A stretch of DNA of 64,000 nt from Planococcus citreus (lineage in GTDB: Bacteria; Bacillota; Bacilli; Bacillales_A; Planococcaceae), in contig NZ_RCCP01000001.1 in NCBI RefSeq assembly GCF_003664125.1, forward strand, positions 248,001 through 312,000, written 5' to 3'. The translations under genes and the position numbers were made by a program. Under the pieces are notes generated by a model that had not been told where the DNA came from, searched no databases, and worked only from the letters and a program-made list of their open reading frames with translations. Shown here piece after piece: positions 49,051-59,693 of this stretch (positions within the stretch are counted from its first letter, which is position 1; each line of letters starts with the position of its first letter).

Positions 49051-49713
49051 TTAGTCGGCGATGCGTGTGACTTGCGTAATATTCGGCAACTCGCGCAATT
49101 CGCCCATTACTTCTACATCTACCGTCTGATCGACTTCGATGACCATCAACGCCATGTCCCCGCGCTCTTTGCGGGATACTTCCATATGGCCGATATTGAT
49201 GTCGTATTTATATAAACAATTCGCTACGTTTGCGATACAGCCCGAGCGGTCGTCGTGGACGACGAGGATCGCCGGGTGGTTGCCGGATAACCTGAGCGGG
49301 AAACCGTTCAGTTCCGTAATTTCGATTTTGCCTCCGCCGATGGAAATTCCCATCATCGACATTTCGGATTTTTCATCCCCGATGACGATGCGCGCCGTAT
49401 TCGGATGATCGACATTCCCCGTTTCCGGAATGAACTCATAGCTCATGCCGAGCTTTTCCGCTTCTTCAAAAGCGGTTTTGATGCGCTCGTCGAATGTATC
49501 GTAATCCAGTAAGCCGCCGACAATCGCCACATCGGTCGAATGCCCTTTATAGGTTTCTGCGAAAGATCCGTATAAATGGATCTTCGCCCATGCCGGCTGC
49601 CTGCCGAACAGGTCGCGCGCTACCCTGCCGATGCGCGCGGCACCTGCAGTATGCGAAGATGATGGACCGATCATTACCGGGCCGATTATATCAAAAACAG
49701 ATTTGAACTTCAT
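49051..49713 (-). CDS. sdaAB: L-serine dehydratase beta subunit
   Basis: 220 residues from ATG 49713. N-terminal SDH domain with FDIIGPVMIGPSSSHTAGAA and GSFAETYKGHSTDVAIVGGL; C-terminal ACT domain (VVHDDRSGCIANVANCLYKY, IGHMEVSRKERGDMALMVIE). Pairs with SdaAA 16 nt downstream. Confidence 0.94.
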   Translation of the reverse strand: MKFKSVFDIIGPVMIGPSSSHTAGAARIGRVARDLFGRQPAWAKIHLYGSFAETYKGHSTDVAIVGGLLDYDTFDERIKTAFEEAEKLGMSYEFIPETGNVDHPNTARIVIGDEKSEMSMMGISIGGGKIEITELNGFPLRLSGNHPAILVVHDDRSGCIANVANCLYKYDINIGHMEVSRKERGDMALMVIEVDQTVDVEVMGELRELPNITQVTRIAD

Positions 49714-49748
49714 GCTCAAACCCCTCACTTTCCGTCTCGTATAATTTC

Positions 49749-49777
49749 ATTTTACATGAAAAGCGCCGCGGAAACAA
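49749..49777 (-). promoter_or_regulatory. sdaAB-sdaAA-recG promoter
   Basis: Minus strand TTGTTT (49772-49777), a 17-bp spacer and TAAAAT (49749-49754), 36 nt before sdaAB. Confidence 0.6.
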
Positions 49778-49889
49778 AAATAATAAAGCGCATACATTGT
49801 CTTAACCGTGGGTTTTTCCCGCTATCCGCCAAGGCTTAACTTGTTTTGCATCATTCTGTCCTTCACACGGCGCTTTTCTATTGTGGGAA

Positions 49890-49932
49890 AATAAAAAAGC
49901 GGAGGCCCGGTGTCTTGTTCCCGGACCTCCGC
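49890..49932 (-). terminator. fakA terminator
   Basis: A GC-rich 12-bp stem with one mismatch (49899-49910 with 49921-49932) and TTTTTTATTTT on the minus strand, 6 nt after the fakA stop. Confidence 0.85.
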
Positions 49933-49938
49933 CTAACA

Positions 49939-51591
49939 TTATTCAACTGCCAGAATATATGGATAGAGCGGCTGCTTGCCGTTGTGGATTTCCACTTCGA
50001 CGTCGCCGTTCAATGATTCGATGAACGCGCCGAGCTTTTCGGCATCCGCTTCACTGACATCTTCGCCGAAGAGGATCGTGACAATCTCTGCATCTGCATC
50101 GACCAGCTTTTTGCATAGTTCTTCAGTTACTTTTTCAAGGCTTTCATCCGACACGACGATCTTGCCTTCTGAAATTCCCATGAAATCGTCTTTCTTGATG
50201 GAGACACCATCGATCGATGTATCGCGCACCGCAAAAGTCACCGATCCCGATTTGACGTGCTTGATTGCATCCCCCATCGCTTGTTGGTTGTCTGCGACGG
50301 CGGCTTCGGGATTGAAAGCGAGAAGTGCCGACATGCCTTGTGGGACATCTTTTGTAGGAACGACGGCTGCTTCGATATCAAGAAGCTCTGCCGCTTGTTC
50401 CGCTGCCATGATGATGTTTTTATTGTTCGGCAAAATCAGCACGCGCTCTGCGCCGATCGAACGGACCGCATTGACGATATCTTCCGTTGACGGGTTCATT
50501 GTCTGGCCGCCTTCGATGACGTAAGAAGCGCCGATTGAACGGAGCAATTCCGCTACGCCTTCGCCCATTGCGACCGTGACGATCGCATATGGATGCTTCG
50601 CTTCTTCAACTGCCGCAGTCTTCTTATGGCCTTCGCCGACAATGTCGGTATGCTGCTGGCGCATGTTCTCGATTTTCATGCTGATCAGGCTTCCGTATTC
50701 CTGGCCGTATGTAAGGACTTTCCCAGGCTCTTCGGAGTGGATATGGATTTTCGCGATTTCATCATCTGAAATGACCAGAAGTGAATCACCGTAAGCGCTC
50801 AAATCTGTACGGAACGCGGCTTCATTGAATGAGCGCTTGCCGTCTTCAAATTTGACCATGAATTCCGTGCAATAGCCGAATTCGATATCTTCGGTGTTCA
50901 TGAAGCCGGCGATGTTCTTATGGTGCTCGGCACTGACTAGGTCATCCATTGAATTATCGACATGCTTCTCCGGCAATGCTTCGCCTTTCAATGATGCAAG
51001 AAATCCTTCGTAGACATAGACGAGGCCTTGCCCGCCGCTGTCGACAACTCCAACTTCCTTCAGCACCGGCAACAGGTCCGGTGTTCTCTCAAGCGATGCT
51101 TTTGCTTCTGTGACAATCGCTTCGAACAATACGATGATATCTTCTTCACTGTCTGCTAGGCTCATTCCTTTAGCCGCTGCATCTTTCGCGACCGTCAGAA
51201 TCGTGCCTTCGACCGGTTTCATGACCGCTTTATAAGCTGTCTCGACCCCATGCTGAAAAGCTTCTGCCAATTTTTTCGCGGATAGTTCCGGCTCATCGGC
51301 GATAAATTTGCCGAATCCGCGAAACAATTGGGACAAAATGACTCCTGAGTTGCCGCGCGCGCCCATGAGCAAGCCTTTTGATAAAGCGCTTGCTGTTTTC
51401 CCGATATGTTCTTGTGTATGGGCTTCTGTTTCTTTTGCACCGGATGTCATCGATAAATTCATGTTCGTCCCAGTATCGCCGTCTGGCACTGGGAAGACGT
51501 TCAATGCATCTACATAATCCGCATTTTGGTATAGATGGTGCGAACCCATCTGCACCATTTCAGCGAATTTCACTCCGTTTAATGACTTCAT
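49939..51591 (-). CDS. fakA: Fatty acid kinase, ATP-binding subunit FakA (DAK2/YloV family)
   Basis: 550 residues. N-terminal DhaL-like nucleotide domain (NVFPVPDGDTGTNMNLSMTS, MGARGNSGVILSQLFRGFGK, DSGGQGLVYVYEGFLA), a middle domain (GYCTEFMVKFEDGKRSFNE, DSLLVISDDEIAKIHIHSEE) and a C-terminal domain (VLILPNNKNIIMAAEQAAEL). With a FakB it phosphorylates exogenous fatty acids. It follows the asp23-like gene by 18 nt. Confidence 0.93.
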   Translation of the reverse strand: MKSLNGVKFAEMVQMGSHHLYQNADYVDALNVFPVPDGDTGTNMNLSMTSGAKETEAHTQEHIGKTASALSKGLLMGARGNSGVILSQLFRGFGKFIADEPELSAKKLAEAFQHGVETAYKAVMKPVEGTILTVAKDAAAKGMSLADSEEDIIVLFEAIVTEAKASLERTPDLLPVLKEVGVVDSGGQGLVYVYEGFLASLKGEALPEKHVDNSMDDLVSAEHHKNIAGFMNTEDIEFGYCTEFMVKFEDGKRSFNEAAFRTDLSAYGDSLLVISDDEIAKIHIHSEEPGKVLTYGQEYGSLISMKIENMRQQHTDIVGEGHKKTAAVEEAKHPYAIVTVAMGEGVAELLRSIGASYVIEGGQTMNPSTEDIVNAVRSIGAERVLILPNNKNIIMAAEQAAELLDIEAAVVPTKDVPQGMSALLAFNPEAAVADNQQAMGDAIKHVKSGSVTFAVRDTSIDGVSIKKDDFMGISEGKIVVSDESLEKVTEELCKKLVDADAEIVTILFGEDVSEADAEKLGAFIESLNGDVEVEIHNGKQPLYPYILAVE

Positions 51592-51609
51592 AACCGAATT
51601 TTCCTCCTC

Positions 51610-51972
51610 TTACGGGTTCGTCACACGAACGCCCTGGACATAAATGTTTACCGCACTAACCGGCATGCCCAATGTTTTTGTAATTGTATATTTCACTTTG
51701 GATTGGACTTGATACGCCACTTCCGAAATTTTCGTTCCGTAGCTGATGATTACGTACATATCAATGACCAAATCGCCATCTTCTTGGCGCACAAGGACTC
51801 CTTTGGCAAAGTTCTCTTTGCGGAGAATGTCCGTGAGGCCGTCGCGGATCTGGTGTTTCGTTGCCATTCCTACGATGCCGTAGCATTCGATCGCAGCACC
51901 GCCGGCTATTTGGGCTATCACATCATTGGAAATATCGATTTGACCATATTCATTATTCAACTCAATCGACAT
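51610..51972 (-). CDS. yloU: Asp23/Gls24 family envelope stress protein (YloU-like)
   Basis: 120 residues: MSIELNNEYGQIDISNDVIA, AQIAGGAAIECYGIVGMATK and a DMYVIISYGTKISEVAYQVQ core with a C-terminal VNIYVQGVRV. Asp23-type proteins associate with the membrane in Firmicutes. Upstream partner of fakA as in relatives. Confidence 0.93.
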   Translation of the reverse strand: MSIELNNEYGQIDISNDVIAQIAGGAAIECYGIVGMATKHQIRDGLTDILRKENFAKGVLVRQEDGDLVIDMYVIISYGTKISEVAYQVQSKVKYTITKTLGMPVSAVNIYVQGVRVTNP

Positions 51973-52088
51973 TAAAATTCCTCCTCGAGTCCTATTTCAC
52001 TCTTTTCATTCTACATGAAAGCCCTTTATAAGAAAAGCCAACGTTTTAGCCTGTAAAGGTTTTTTTCTTGAAAGGCTGTGAATTTCAC

Positions 52089-52117
52089 TTGCGCCTGTCT
52101 TTTTTCTATGGTAAATT
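52089..52117 (+). promoter_or_regulatory. rpmB promoter
   Basis: TTGCGC (52089-52094), a 17-bp spacer ending in TGG and TAAATT (52112-52117), an extended -10 type. About 70 nt of leader precede rpmB. Confidence 0.6.
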
Positions 52118-52192
52118 ATTAAAGTATGTGAAACGAAAAACGAACTGAAATTCTATTATAATTTTCAGCTTCACTTGTGAGGAGGGACTTAC

Positions 52193-52381
52193 ATGCCAAA
52201 AGTATGTGCAGTATCTGGACGTAAAGCTCGTGCAGGAAACAGCCGTTCACACGCGTTGAACTCGACAAAACGTACATGGGGAGCAAACCTTCAAAAAGTT
52301 CGCATCCTTGTAGACGGCAAGCCGAAACGTGTATGGGTTTCCGCGAGAGCATTGAAATCAGGAAAAGTTGAGCGCGTCTAA
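52193..52381 (+). CDS. rpmB: 50S ribosomal protein L28
   Basis: 62 residues: [20 protein letters not shown], then [20 protein letters not shown] and [13 protein letters not shown]. It has only one N-terminal Cys, so it is the zinc-free (C-minus) form. It is the only plus-strand gene in this housekeeping stretch. GAGGAGGG precedes the ATG. spoVM, next to rpmB in B. subtilis, is absent. Confidence 0.97.
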   Translation: MPKVCAVSGRKARAGNSRSHALNSTKRTWGANLQKVRILVDGKPKRVWVSARALKSGKVERV

Positions 52382-52394
52382 ACCGCTCATGAAT

Positions 52395-52432
52395 AATGCC
52401 AGGTCTGACAATTGTCAGCCTGGCATTTTTTC
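52395..52432 (+). terminator. rpmB terminator
   Basis: A long stem (AATGCCAGG and CCTGGCATT arms, inner TGACAATTGTCA palindrome) followed by TTTTTT. It could also end thiN on the minus strand only weakly. Confidence 0.88.
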
Positions 52433-52438
52433 GTGCGT

Positions 52439-53077
52439 TCAATCGGAACTTTCGATGACGATTAGATGACCGCCCGTGAATTCAACCGTTCCATCCTGTA
52501 CTAATTCATTGCTGATAAAGCGCGTCGAACCGAACGGAATCCGCTCATCGTTCACCGGATACTTGAATCCTTCTATCGTAAAGCCGCTCACTTCTTCCGC
52601 GAATGGATAAAAGGAGACGTATTTGAAAGCTTGATCGGCTTCCATAGGATATGTTCCGGGCTCCATGAACCGGATGCGGTTCTGCTTGTTCACGATCATG
52701 AAATCGATATACGGATAGCTTCTTTGGTAGGCTAAGACGATGTGCAAGGCAGCCATATAATGGTCGAGCCTGCCGCCGGTCACACCGGTAACAATGACAG
52801 TGTCCGGATTGTAATGCATCGCTTTCTTCAAGGCAAGTTCCGTATCCGATTCATCTTTTTCCGCCGGCGACCGTTCAAGTGACGGAAATGCTGAGCGGAT
52901 TTTTTCATACTCGCTGTCTGTCACCGAATCAAAATCCCCGACCGCTTCCACTGGTTCAATGCCGAGCCCAAGCAGCGTCATGACCCCTGCATCCACCCCG
53001 ATATAGGATGCCCCTTCATATGAAGAAAGGTCCGGCAGTTCGTCTGCCGGACCTCCTGCTGTGATTACGATAATCAC
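52439..53077 (-). CDS. thiN: Thiamine pyrophosphokinase
   Basis: 212 residues from GTG 53077 (GGAG upstream), overlapping the rpe stop as GTGA. Motifs: [39 protein letters not shown] and [13 protein letters not shown]. It makes thiamine diphosphate from thiamine and ATP. Longer readings to 53188 lack a ribosome site. Confidence 0.94.
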   Translation of the reverse strand: MIIVITAGGPADELPDLSSYEGASYIGVDAGVMTLLGLGIEPVEAVGDFDSVTDSEYEKIRSAFPSLERSPAEKDESDTELALKKAMHYNPDTVIVTGVTGGRLDHYMAALHIVLAYQRSYPYIDFMIVNKQNRIRFMEPGTYPMEADQAFKYVSFYPFAEEVSGFTIEGFKYPVNDERIPFGSTRFISNELVQDGTVEFTGGHLIVIESSD

Positions 53078-53739
53078 GAGATAACTCCTTGCCCCGCCTT
53101 TTTGATCGCCTGCAGAGCTTGCGTGCGGTCTTGTTTGCCGAAAATGGCTGACCCGGCCACGAACACATTCGCCCCTGCTTGCGCGCAAGGAACAATCGTT
53201 TCTTCATTGATGCCGCCATCGATTTGGATATCGACAGACAAGCCTTTGTCTTTGATCAATTGCGACAATGCCGCAACTTTCGGGACGACTGAATGGATGA
53301 ACTTCTGTCCGCCAAATCCAGGGTTAACGGTCATGAACAGCACCAAATCGATATCTTCCAAAACATGCTGGATCGTTTCGATCGGCGTGTGCGGGTTCAA
53401 GACGACACCCGGTTTGACGCCGAACGAACGGATCAATTGGATGGTGCGGTGAAGATGCGGGCACGCTTCGACATGGACGGTAATATAATCCGCACCAGCC
53501 TTGGCGAAATCCTCGATGTAACGGTCCGGGTTCTCGATCATCAAATGGACATCGAGCGGAAGCTGTGTCAACGGGCGCAGCGCGTCGACCACAATCGGCC
53601 CCATCGTGATATTCGGGACGAAATGGCCGTCCATGACATCGATATGGATCCAATCGGCTCCGGCTTTTTCGACTTCCTGTACTTCTTGTCCAAGTTTTGC
53701 AAAATCTGCTGCTAGAATAGACGGTGCAATTTTAATCAT
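53074..53739 (-). CDS. rpe: Ribulose-phosphate 3-epimerase
   Basis: 221 residues of TIM-barrel type: [59 protein letters not shown] and [13 protein letters not shown]. Pentose phosphate pathway. It overlaps rsgA by 8 nt. Confidence 0.96.
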   Translation of the reverse strand: MIKIAPSILAADFAKLGQEVQEVEKAGADWIHIDVMDGHFVPNITMGPIVVDALRPLTQLPLDVHLMIENPDRYIEDFAKAGADYITVHVEACPHLHRTIQLIRSFGVKPGVVLNPHTPIETIQHVLEDIDLVLFMTVNPGFGGQKFIHSVVPKVAALSQLIKDKGLSVDIQIDGGINEETIVPCAQAGANVFVAGSAIFGKQDRTQALQAIKKAGQGVIS

Positions 53740-54628
53740 GTGAATACCTCGGCTTTCGATTCATTATTTCTTCCAAAAATTTCAAGTAGTGCTTATAGCG
53801 GTATTCAGGGATGTCCCCTGTCTCAACCGCTTTTTTGATAGCGCATTTTGGTTCATTCAAATGCAGGCATTCGCGGAATTTACAGCCGCCTGCGCGTTGT
53901 TCCATTTCCGGGAAGCATGCCGACAATTGTTCTTTCTCGAGCTGTTCAAAGTCGAACGAGCTGAATCCTGGCGTATCCGCCAGCAAACCGCCATTCACTT
54001 CGATCAATTCCACATGGCGCGTTGTATGCTTGCCTCGGTTCAAGGCTTGCGAGATGTCATCGGTCTTCAACTTCAGCGACGGCAAAATCGTATTCAGCAA
54101 AGTTGATTTCCCGACGCCAGACTGCCCGGCAAGAACGCTTGTCTTGCCTTCGAGGACCGGCATCAGCCTTTCCTGCAATGTCGGGTCGTCTATGAAAGAT
54201 TCAATGACATCGTATCCGATTGTCCGGTAATCATCGGCATAACGGTCCAGTTCTTCGCGCTCCGCATCCGACAATAAATCGATTTTCGTCAAGCAAATGA
54301 CTGGCTGAATATCAAACGATTCAACCGCTACCAGGAAACGGTCCAATAACAGCGGATGGAAATCGGGCTGCTTGGCTGAAAACACTAAAATCGCCTGATC
54401 AATATTGGAGATGGGGGGGCGCACCAGTTCATTTTTGCGTTCATCAATATCCAGTATCGTCCCTTCGCGATCGTTATCCGCTTTGTACTCGACAAAATCC
54501 CCGACAAGCGGCGTGATTTGGCGGTTGCGGAAAACTCCACGGCCCCGGCACTGGGTGTAACGTTCACCGTCATCATCCAATACATAATAGAAGCCGCTCA
54601 ACGCTTTTCTGATCTGACCTTTCGGCAT
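53732..54628 (-). CDS. rsgA: Small ribosomal subunit GTPase RsgA
   Basis: 298 residues. An OB-fold N-terminus, circularly permuted GTPase (CLTKIDLL as G4, then [16 protein letters not shown] as G1, [20 protein letters not shown]) and a zinc finger with [20 protein letters not shown]. It acts late in 30S assembly. It follows prkC. Confidence 0.96.
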   Translation of the reverse strand: MPKGQIRKALSGFYYVLDDDGERYTQCRGRGVFRNRQITPLVGDFVEYKADNDREGTILDIDERKNELVRPPISNIDQAILVFSAKQPDFHPLLLDRFLVAVESFDIQPVICLTKIDLLSDAEREELDRYADDYRTIGYDVIESFIDDPTLQERLMPVLEGKTSVLAGQSGVGKSTLLNTILPSLKLKTDDISQALNRGKHTTRHVELIEVNGGLLADTPGFSSFDFEQLEKEQLSACFPEMEQRAGGCKFRECLHLNEPKCAIKKAVETGDIPEYRYKHYLKFLEEIMNRKPRYSHD

Positions 54629-54661
54629 AGCACCACTCCTTATCCATTCATTGTAGTTGTA

Positions 54662-56638
54662 TTAATCTGCGTTCTCATAGTCCACTGTCTTTTCCAGGAT
54701 GATCGTGGCATCCCTGACGATACGGTAGGAAGCGCTTGCGCCTTCGACAATCTGCATTTCAATCTGGTGTTCGGTCGTTTCCGTGATTGTGAATTCCTCG
54801 ACCGGTTCGACCATGCTTTGGTTCTGGTCCTGAATATAGACGCGGATGGTCTGCTCGACCGGGTCTTCACCTTCTCCTGCAGGCTCTGCCGGCTCATAAG
54901 GGATTTCCACTGTTTCGACGTAGGTATTCACCGGAAGTTCCGCACTGCCAGAAGACAACACGACTTCAATCGTGCTTCCGACTTCAAGCATCTCTCCGCC
55001 CGCAACGTTTTGCGACAGCACCAACCCTGCTTCTACGGAATCGGATTCTTCTTCACGGACGATGCGGATATTGAATCCCGATGAACGGGCATACTCATTT
55101 AATTGTGCTTCTCCATAGCCGGTCAAATCTTCCACTTCGCGCATGTCCGGTCCTTTGCTGACGACGAATTCGACAGCGGTCTCGCTGATGGTGACCTCGG
55201 TTCCCGCTTCAGGGCTTTGGCTCAAGATCGTGCCGGGCGCTTCATCGGAAAACTCTTCCCGCGAATCGACCGATGCATAATTCGAACCTTCCAACATACG
55301 CTGTGCCTGGTCAAGTGACGTGCCGACATAATCACCAAACTCGGCCGTTTCTTTGCCCCTGCTAATGAATAGGCTGATGCTCGACTCTGGATCGCGCATC
55401 TTTCCTGCTTCCGGTATGGTACGAATCACATGATTCTCTTCGACATCTTCAGAGAACTGTTCCGACTCTTCTGCGACAACAAAGCCAGCAGCGGTCAGCT
55501 CTTCGTGTGCCGCTTCTCTTTCCATCCCGGAAACATCCGGCACGGCCACTTGCCTAGGCTCAAACAATCCCGGGAACGCAAAGGCCGTGATTAATCCGAT
55601 CAAGATCAAGGCGGCGAAAATCGCCAAGACAATCGGCGTTTTCTTTCGTTTTTTCTTCTCAGGCGGCTTGTTCTTCTCTTTTTTATCCTCTTTGACAGGA
55701 AGCGCCATCGTTTTGGTCGCATCGGCCTGTTCGTACGTACCCGTATCTTTGATCGCCGGCATGGCGCGTGTTTCCCCTTCGTCTACCGGCACGGCAAATT
55801 TCGGTTCATTGATTCGTTCCGGAGTGAGCGCCGTCGAAAGGTCTTCTGCCATTTCATCCGCCGAGGCATAACGGTATTGCGGATTCTTGGCAGTCGCTTT
55901 CAATACGATATTTTCAAGGCTTTGCGGCAGGTCCGGTACGGTTTCTTTCAATGAAGGCGTTTCCGTTTGCAGATGCTTCAAGGCGATAGCCACAGCCGAT
56001 TCACCTGAAAACGGCAGCTTTCCAGTCAACAATTCATACATGACGATGCCGAGCGAATAAATATCGGATTTCTTATTGGCGGTGCCGCCTCTCGCTTGTT
56101 CGGGAGACAAGTAATGAACAGTCCCGAGCACCGAATTGGTCTGTGTGTAGGAAGTGGCACTCAATGCCATGGCAATGCCGAAATCCGAGATTTTGACGTT
56201 GCCGTCTTCATCCACCAGCACGTTCTGCGGCTTGATATCCCGGTGGACAATATGGTTGTGGTGGGCATGCGCAAGGGCAGATGCCAATTGCTTCATGATT
56301 TCCACGGCGCGTTCCGGTTCAACCGGGGAATGTTTGATGATGTATTCTTTCAACGTATCACCAGGTACATACTCCATGACGAGATATGGCAAGTCATTGT
56401 CTTCCCCGACATCGAAGATACTGACGATGTTCGGATGGCCAAGGCTTGTCGAAGACAGCGCTTCCCGTTTGAAGCGGCGGCGCAATTCCTCTTCATTGCT
56501 GAAGTCGTAGCGCAGCACTTTGATGGCGACATCACGGTCAAGGATCATGTCATGTGCCAAATAAACATTGGACATGCCTCCGCTGCCGATCGCCTCAAGC
56601 ACTTTATAGCGGCCGTTGATTCGTTTTCCAACTAACAT
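54662..56638 (-). CDS. prkC: Serine/threonine protein kinase with PASTA repeats
   Basis: 658 residues. Kinase domain 1-~265 (VLEAIGSGGMSNVYLAHDMI, catalytic HNHIVHRDIKPQNVLVDEDG, KISDFGIAMAL), a Lys-rich linker, a membrane helix near 335-355 (IVLAIFAALILIGLITAFAF), three extracellular PASTA repeats (~360-560) and a C-terminal domain. It senses muropeptide or lipid II signals and phosphorylates cytoplasmic targets. Paired with prpC 2 nt upstream. Confidence 0.96.
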   Translation of the reverse strand: MLVGKRINGRYKVLEAIGSGGMSNVYLAHDMILDRDVAIKVLRYDFSNEEELRRRFKREALSSTSLGHPNIVSIFDVGEDNDLPYLVMEYVPGDTLKEYIIKHSPVEPERAVEIMKQLASALAHAHHNHIVHRDIKPQNVLVDEDGNVKISDFGIAMALSATSYTQTNSVLGTVHYLSPEQARGGTANKKSDIYSLGIVMYELLTGKLPFSGESAVAIALKHLQTETPSLKETVPDLPQSLENIVLKATAKNPQYRYASADEMAEDLSTALTPERINEPKFAVPVDEGETRAMPAIKDTGTYEQADATKTMALPVKEDKKEKNKPPEKKKRKKTPIVLAIFAALILIGLITAFAFPGLFEPRQVAVPDVSGMEREAAHEELTAAGFVVAEESEQFSEDVEENHVIRTIPEAGKMRDPESSISLFISRGKETAEFGDYVGTSLDQAQRMLEGSNYASVDSREEFSDEAPGTILSQSPEAGTEVTISETAVEFVVSKGPDMREVEDLTGYGEAQLNEYARSSGFNIRIVREEESDSVEAGLVLSQNVAGGEMLEVGSTIEVVLSSGSAELPVNTYVETVEIPYEPAEPAGEGEDPVEQTIRVYIQDQNQSMVEPVEEFTITETTEHQIEMQIVEGASASYRIVRDATIILEKTVDYENAD

Positions 56639-56640
56639 CG

Positions 56641-57390
56641 CTACACCTCCTCACCAAGCGCCGTCAACAATACAAATGAAATATTGTCTTCTCCGCCGAG
56701 GTCATTGGCCAGCGCAATCAAGGCTTTGCCTTTTTGAGACAGTGAAGCTTTCGAGCGGACAATCGACGAAATGTCCCGCTCATTCAATTTATTGCTTAAT
56801 CCGTCGGTGCATATCAGGAAATAAGAAGTGCCAGCGAGAGAAAAATGATGCATTTCCCGCTCGATATCAGGTTCCGTGCCCAGTGAGCGCAGGATCCAGT
56901 TTTTCTTCGGATGGTCTTCCGCCTGCTGTTGGGTAATTTCCCCGTTATCGACTAGCACGTTGACATAGGAATGATCACGCGTCACTTGCGCCATCGACGG
57001 GCCGATGACATACGCACGGCTGTCGCCGATATGGCATAGCACACAATCATCCTCTTCAATCAATGCGGCGATTAGAGTCGTTCCCATCCCTTTGCATTCG
57101 CTATGGGTGATGGAATGTTCATAAACAAGCCGGTTGACTTGCAACACTTGGCCAGATAGCCAGGCCGTCTTTTCTTCTGTCGTTTCAAACGTTTCTTCGT
57201 CCGCTTCCATGAACCTTCTGCCGAGTTCATCAACCGCCATCCGGCTCGCAACGTCTCCTGCATTATGGCCGCCCATGCCATCTGCGACAAGCGCGAGCAA
57301 TAATCCGCCGGGGCGTTTGAGCACAGCGACGCGGTCTTCATTGACTTCCCTTTTTCTACCGGTATCGCTTTCAATTACATACTGAAACAA
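56641..57390 (-). CDS. prpC: PP2C-type protein phosphatase
   Basis: 249 residues: VIESDTGRKREVNEDRVAVL, LVADGMGGHNAGDVASRMAV, CHIGDSRAYVIGP, LICTDGLSNKL and NDLGGEDNISFVLL, the metal-binding Asp motifs of PP2C enzymes. It removes phosphates added by PrkC. In B. subtilis rlmN lies between this gene and rsmB; here it is missing. Confidence 0.96.
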   Translation of the reverse strand: MFQYVIESDTGRKREVNEDRVAVLKRPGGLLLALVADGMGGHNAGDVASRMAVDELGRRFMEADEETFETTEEKTAWLSGQVLQVNRLVYEHSITHSECKGMGTTLIAALIEEDDCVLCHIGDSRAYVIGPSMAQVTRDHSYVNVLVDNGEITQQQAEDHPKKNWILRSLGTEPDIEREMHHFSLAGTSYFLICTDGLSNKLNERDISSIVRSKASLSQKGKALIALANDLGGEDNISFVLLTALGEEV

Positions 57391-57408
57391 TAGTGGACAC
57401 CCCGCTTT

Positions 57409-58764
57409 TTAGCTTTCGGCAACTTGGCCGTCGGTTTTTCTGAAGCTTGCGATAAAAAATCCGTCACTCCCGAAATCCTGCGGGAAGACTTGGACAAATC
57501 CTTTGCCTTTGCTCTTGAACGCGGCAGGCAATTCAGCAGGGATCTGTTCCATTTGCGGATGTGTGTTCATGAACTTCTCGGCAGTTCCCCGGTTCTCTTC
57601 GGTATCGACCGTACACGTGCTGTAGACGAGAATGCCGCCTGGCTTCAACAGCTTCACCGCTTCATCGAGAAGCGCAAGCTGAATCGTCTGCAAGCGCCCG
57701 AAATCATCCGGCGTTTTCGTGTATTTGATATCCGGCTTGCGCTTGATGACACCAAGCCCGCTACAAGGTGCGTCCACCAGGATCCGGTCGAATTTTTCTT
57801 CACCGAAGCGCTCGCTGCTTTCACGGCCGTCTCCGACTGTGGTTTCGATTGTCTGGTGGCCCAAGCGTTTTGCGGTTTCTTCAATCAATTTGACTTTATG
57901 GGCGTGCAAATCCATCGCCAGTACCGCCCCATGTCCTTCAAGCTTTTCGGCGATGTGGGTCGTCTTCCCGCCAGGCGCCGCGCACATATCGAGCACGGTC
58001 ATGCCAGGTTCCACTTGCAGCGCATAAGCCGGCAGCATCGAACTTTCATCTTGTATGGTGATGAAGCCTTTTTCGAATGCTTGCGTGCGCACCGGTTGCC
58101 CGCCCGTGACGACAAGGCATTCAGGGATAATCTTGCTTGGTTCGGCAGTCAGCCCTTCCGATTCAAGCATTTCGATCACTTGTTCCGGCGTCGCCTGAAC
58201 GGTATTGACACGCACCGTCTGGAGCGGCGCTTTATTGTTCTCGAGCGCCATTTCGCGGGCTTTTTGCATGCCGAATTGTTCCGACCAGCGCTTGATCATC
58301 CAAGCCGGGTGGCTCGTTTCGATGGAAATCTTTTCGATTGGGTCGGCAATTTCATTGAATGAACGCACGCCTGTACGCTGGACGGAACGCAGAATGCCGT
58401 TAACGACAGACGCAATGCCGCCATGCCCGCGCCGTTTGGCGATTTCCACTGCTTCGTTGATGACGGCATGGAACGGGATGCGGTCCAAGTAAACGATTTG
58501 ATAGAGCGATAAGCGCAGAAGCGTCCGCACCCATGGATCGAGCTTGCTTTTGATATACGGTTCTAAATAATAGTCCAAGGTCATTTGATGCTGCAGCGTG
58601 CCATAAGTGATTTCCGTCAACAAGCCTTTGTTTTTGGCGGAAATGCCGTAGCTGTCCATTGTTGTATTCAATAAGAGGTTGCTATATGCCTGTTTGTTTT
58701 CCACGGCATAGAGAATCGACAATGCTGCATCTCTTACATTGCCGTGGATTTTTTTGTTTTTCAT
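57409..58764 (-). CDS. rsmB: 16S rRNA (cytosine-967-C5)-methyltransferase
   Basis: 451 residues. A NusB-like N-terminal domain ([20 protein letters not shown]) and a SAM-binding domain with [38 protein letters not shown] (catalytic Cys) and [20 protein letters not shown]. It overlaps fmt by 4 nt. Confidence 0.95.
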   Translation of the reverse strand: MKNKKIHGNVRDAALSILYAVENKQAYSNLLLNTTMDSYGISAKNKGLLTEITYGTLQHQMTLDYYLEPYIKSKLDPWVRTLLRLSLYQIVYLDRIPFHAVINEAVEIAKRRGHGGIASVVNGILRSVQRTGVRSFNEIADPIEKISIETSHPAWMIKRWSEQFGMQKAREMALENNKAPLQTVRVNTVQATPEQVIEMLESEGLTAEPSKIIPECLVVTGGQPVRTQAFEKGFITIQDESSMLPAYALQVEPGMTVLDMCAAPGGKTTHIAEKLEGHGAVLAMDLHAHKVKLIEETAKRLGHQTIETTVGDGRESSERFGEEKFDRILVDAPCSGLGVIKRKPDIKYTKTPDDFGRLQTIQLALLDEAVKLLKPGGILVYSTCTVDTEENRGTAEKFMNTHPQMEQIPAELPAAFKSKGKGFVQVFPQDFGSDGFFIASFRKTDGQVAES

Positions 58765-59693
58765 TCGAATCGGTCCCCTGCCTGTAATTTCGGCCCACGT
58801 AAATAATCTTCAGCCGTCATGCGTTTTTTCCCAGCCGGCTGCAATTCTTTGATGGCAAGTGCGCCTTCGCCGGTTTGGACGATAATGGCATCTTTTGTCA
58901 ATTCGATGATTTCACCCGGCGCGCCGGTTTTCTGGCTGTCGGCAATTTCCGTCCACCACAATTTGACATTGGCGTCTGCTAAAGTTGTGAACGCGACCGG
59001 CCATGGATGCAACCCGCGCACTTGGTTATAGATTTCGCGTGCGGATTTGTTCCAGTCGATGCGTTCCTGCTCCCGTGAAATATTGCGCGCAAACGTGACG
59101 CGTTCTTCGTCCTGTGGAATTCGCTCATTGGTCCCGTCGATGATCGACGGCAAGGTTGCTTTCAACAACTCCATTCCTGCCGCACTTAATTTCTCGAACA
59201 TGCTGCCGGTATGGTCCGTTTCTTCGATCGGTACCGATTTTTGTGAAATGATATCCCCTGCATCCAGACGATCCACCATATACATGATCGTCACGCCGGT
59301 TTCTTTTTTGCCGTCAATGATCGCCTGGTGGATCGGCGCACCTCCACGGTATTCCGGAAGCAGTGAGGCGTGCACGTTGATGGCGCCCAGTTTCGGGGCT
59401 TCGAGTACCGATGTCGGCAAGATTTGCCCGAATGCCGCTGTCACAATCAAATCCGGCTTTAAGTCGAGAATTTTTTGCGCTTGTTCGGGATCTTTCAGTT
59501 TTTCCGGTTGGTAGACCGGCAATCCAAGTTCCAATGCTTGCTCTTTCACTGGCGTCGGCGTCAGGGTTTTCTTTCTGCCGACAGGGCGGTCGGGCTGTGT
59601 GACGACCGAAACGATGTCGTATCCCTCATCGGCAAGCATCTTCAGGATTGGAGCCGAAAATGCCGGCGTTCCCATGAAAACAATTTTGGTCAA
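58761..59693 (-). CDS. fmt: Methionyl-tRNA formyltransferase
   Basis: 310 residues: [40 protein letters not shown] (catalytic Asn-His), [15 protein letters not shown] and a C-terminal OB-like domain. It formylates initiator tRNA. It overlaps def by 4 nt. Confidence 0.96.
   Translation of the reverse strand: MTKIVFMGTPAFSAPILKMLADEGYDIVSVVTQPDRPVGRKKTLTPTPVKEQALELGLPVYQPEKLKDPEQAQKILDLKPDLIVTAAFGQILPTSVLEAPKLGAINVHASLLPEYRGGAPIHQAIIDGKKETGVTIMYMVDRLDAGDIISQKSVPIEETDHTGSMFEKLSAAGMELLKATLPSIIDGTNERIPQDEERVTFARNISREQERIDWNKSAREIYNQVRGLHPWPVAFTTLADANVKLWWTEIADSQKTGAPGEIIELTKDAIIVQTGEGALAIKELQPAGKKRMTAEDYLRGPKLQAGDRFE

Noticed and set aside
49759-49878. Inverted AAAAGCGCCG/CGGCGCTTTT arms about 110 bp apart in the fakA-sdaAB gap
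   Set aside because: The distance is large and one arm lies in the sdaAB promoter spacer; with 10 bp it could be chance, and no gene or element is framed by it.
52119-52442. A 107-codon minus-strand frame over rpmB
   Set aside because: It lies opposite the strongly conserved rpmB gene and resembles no protein; it is a shadow frame.
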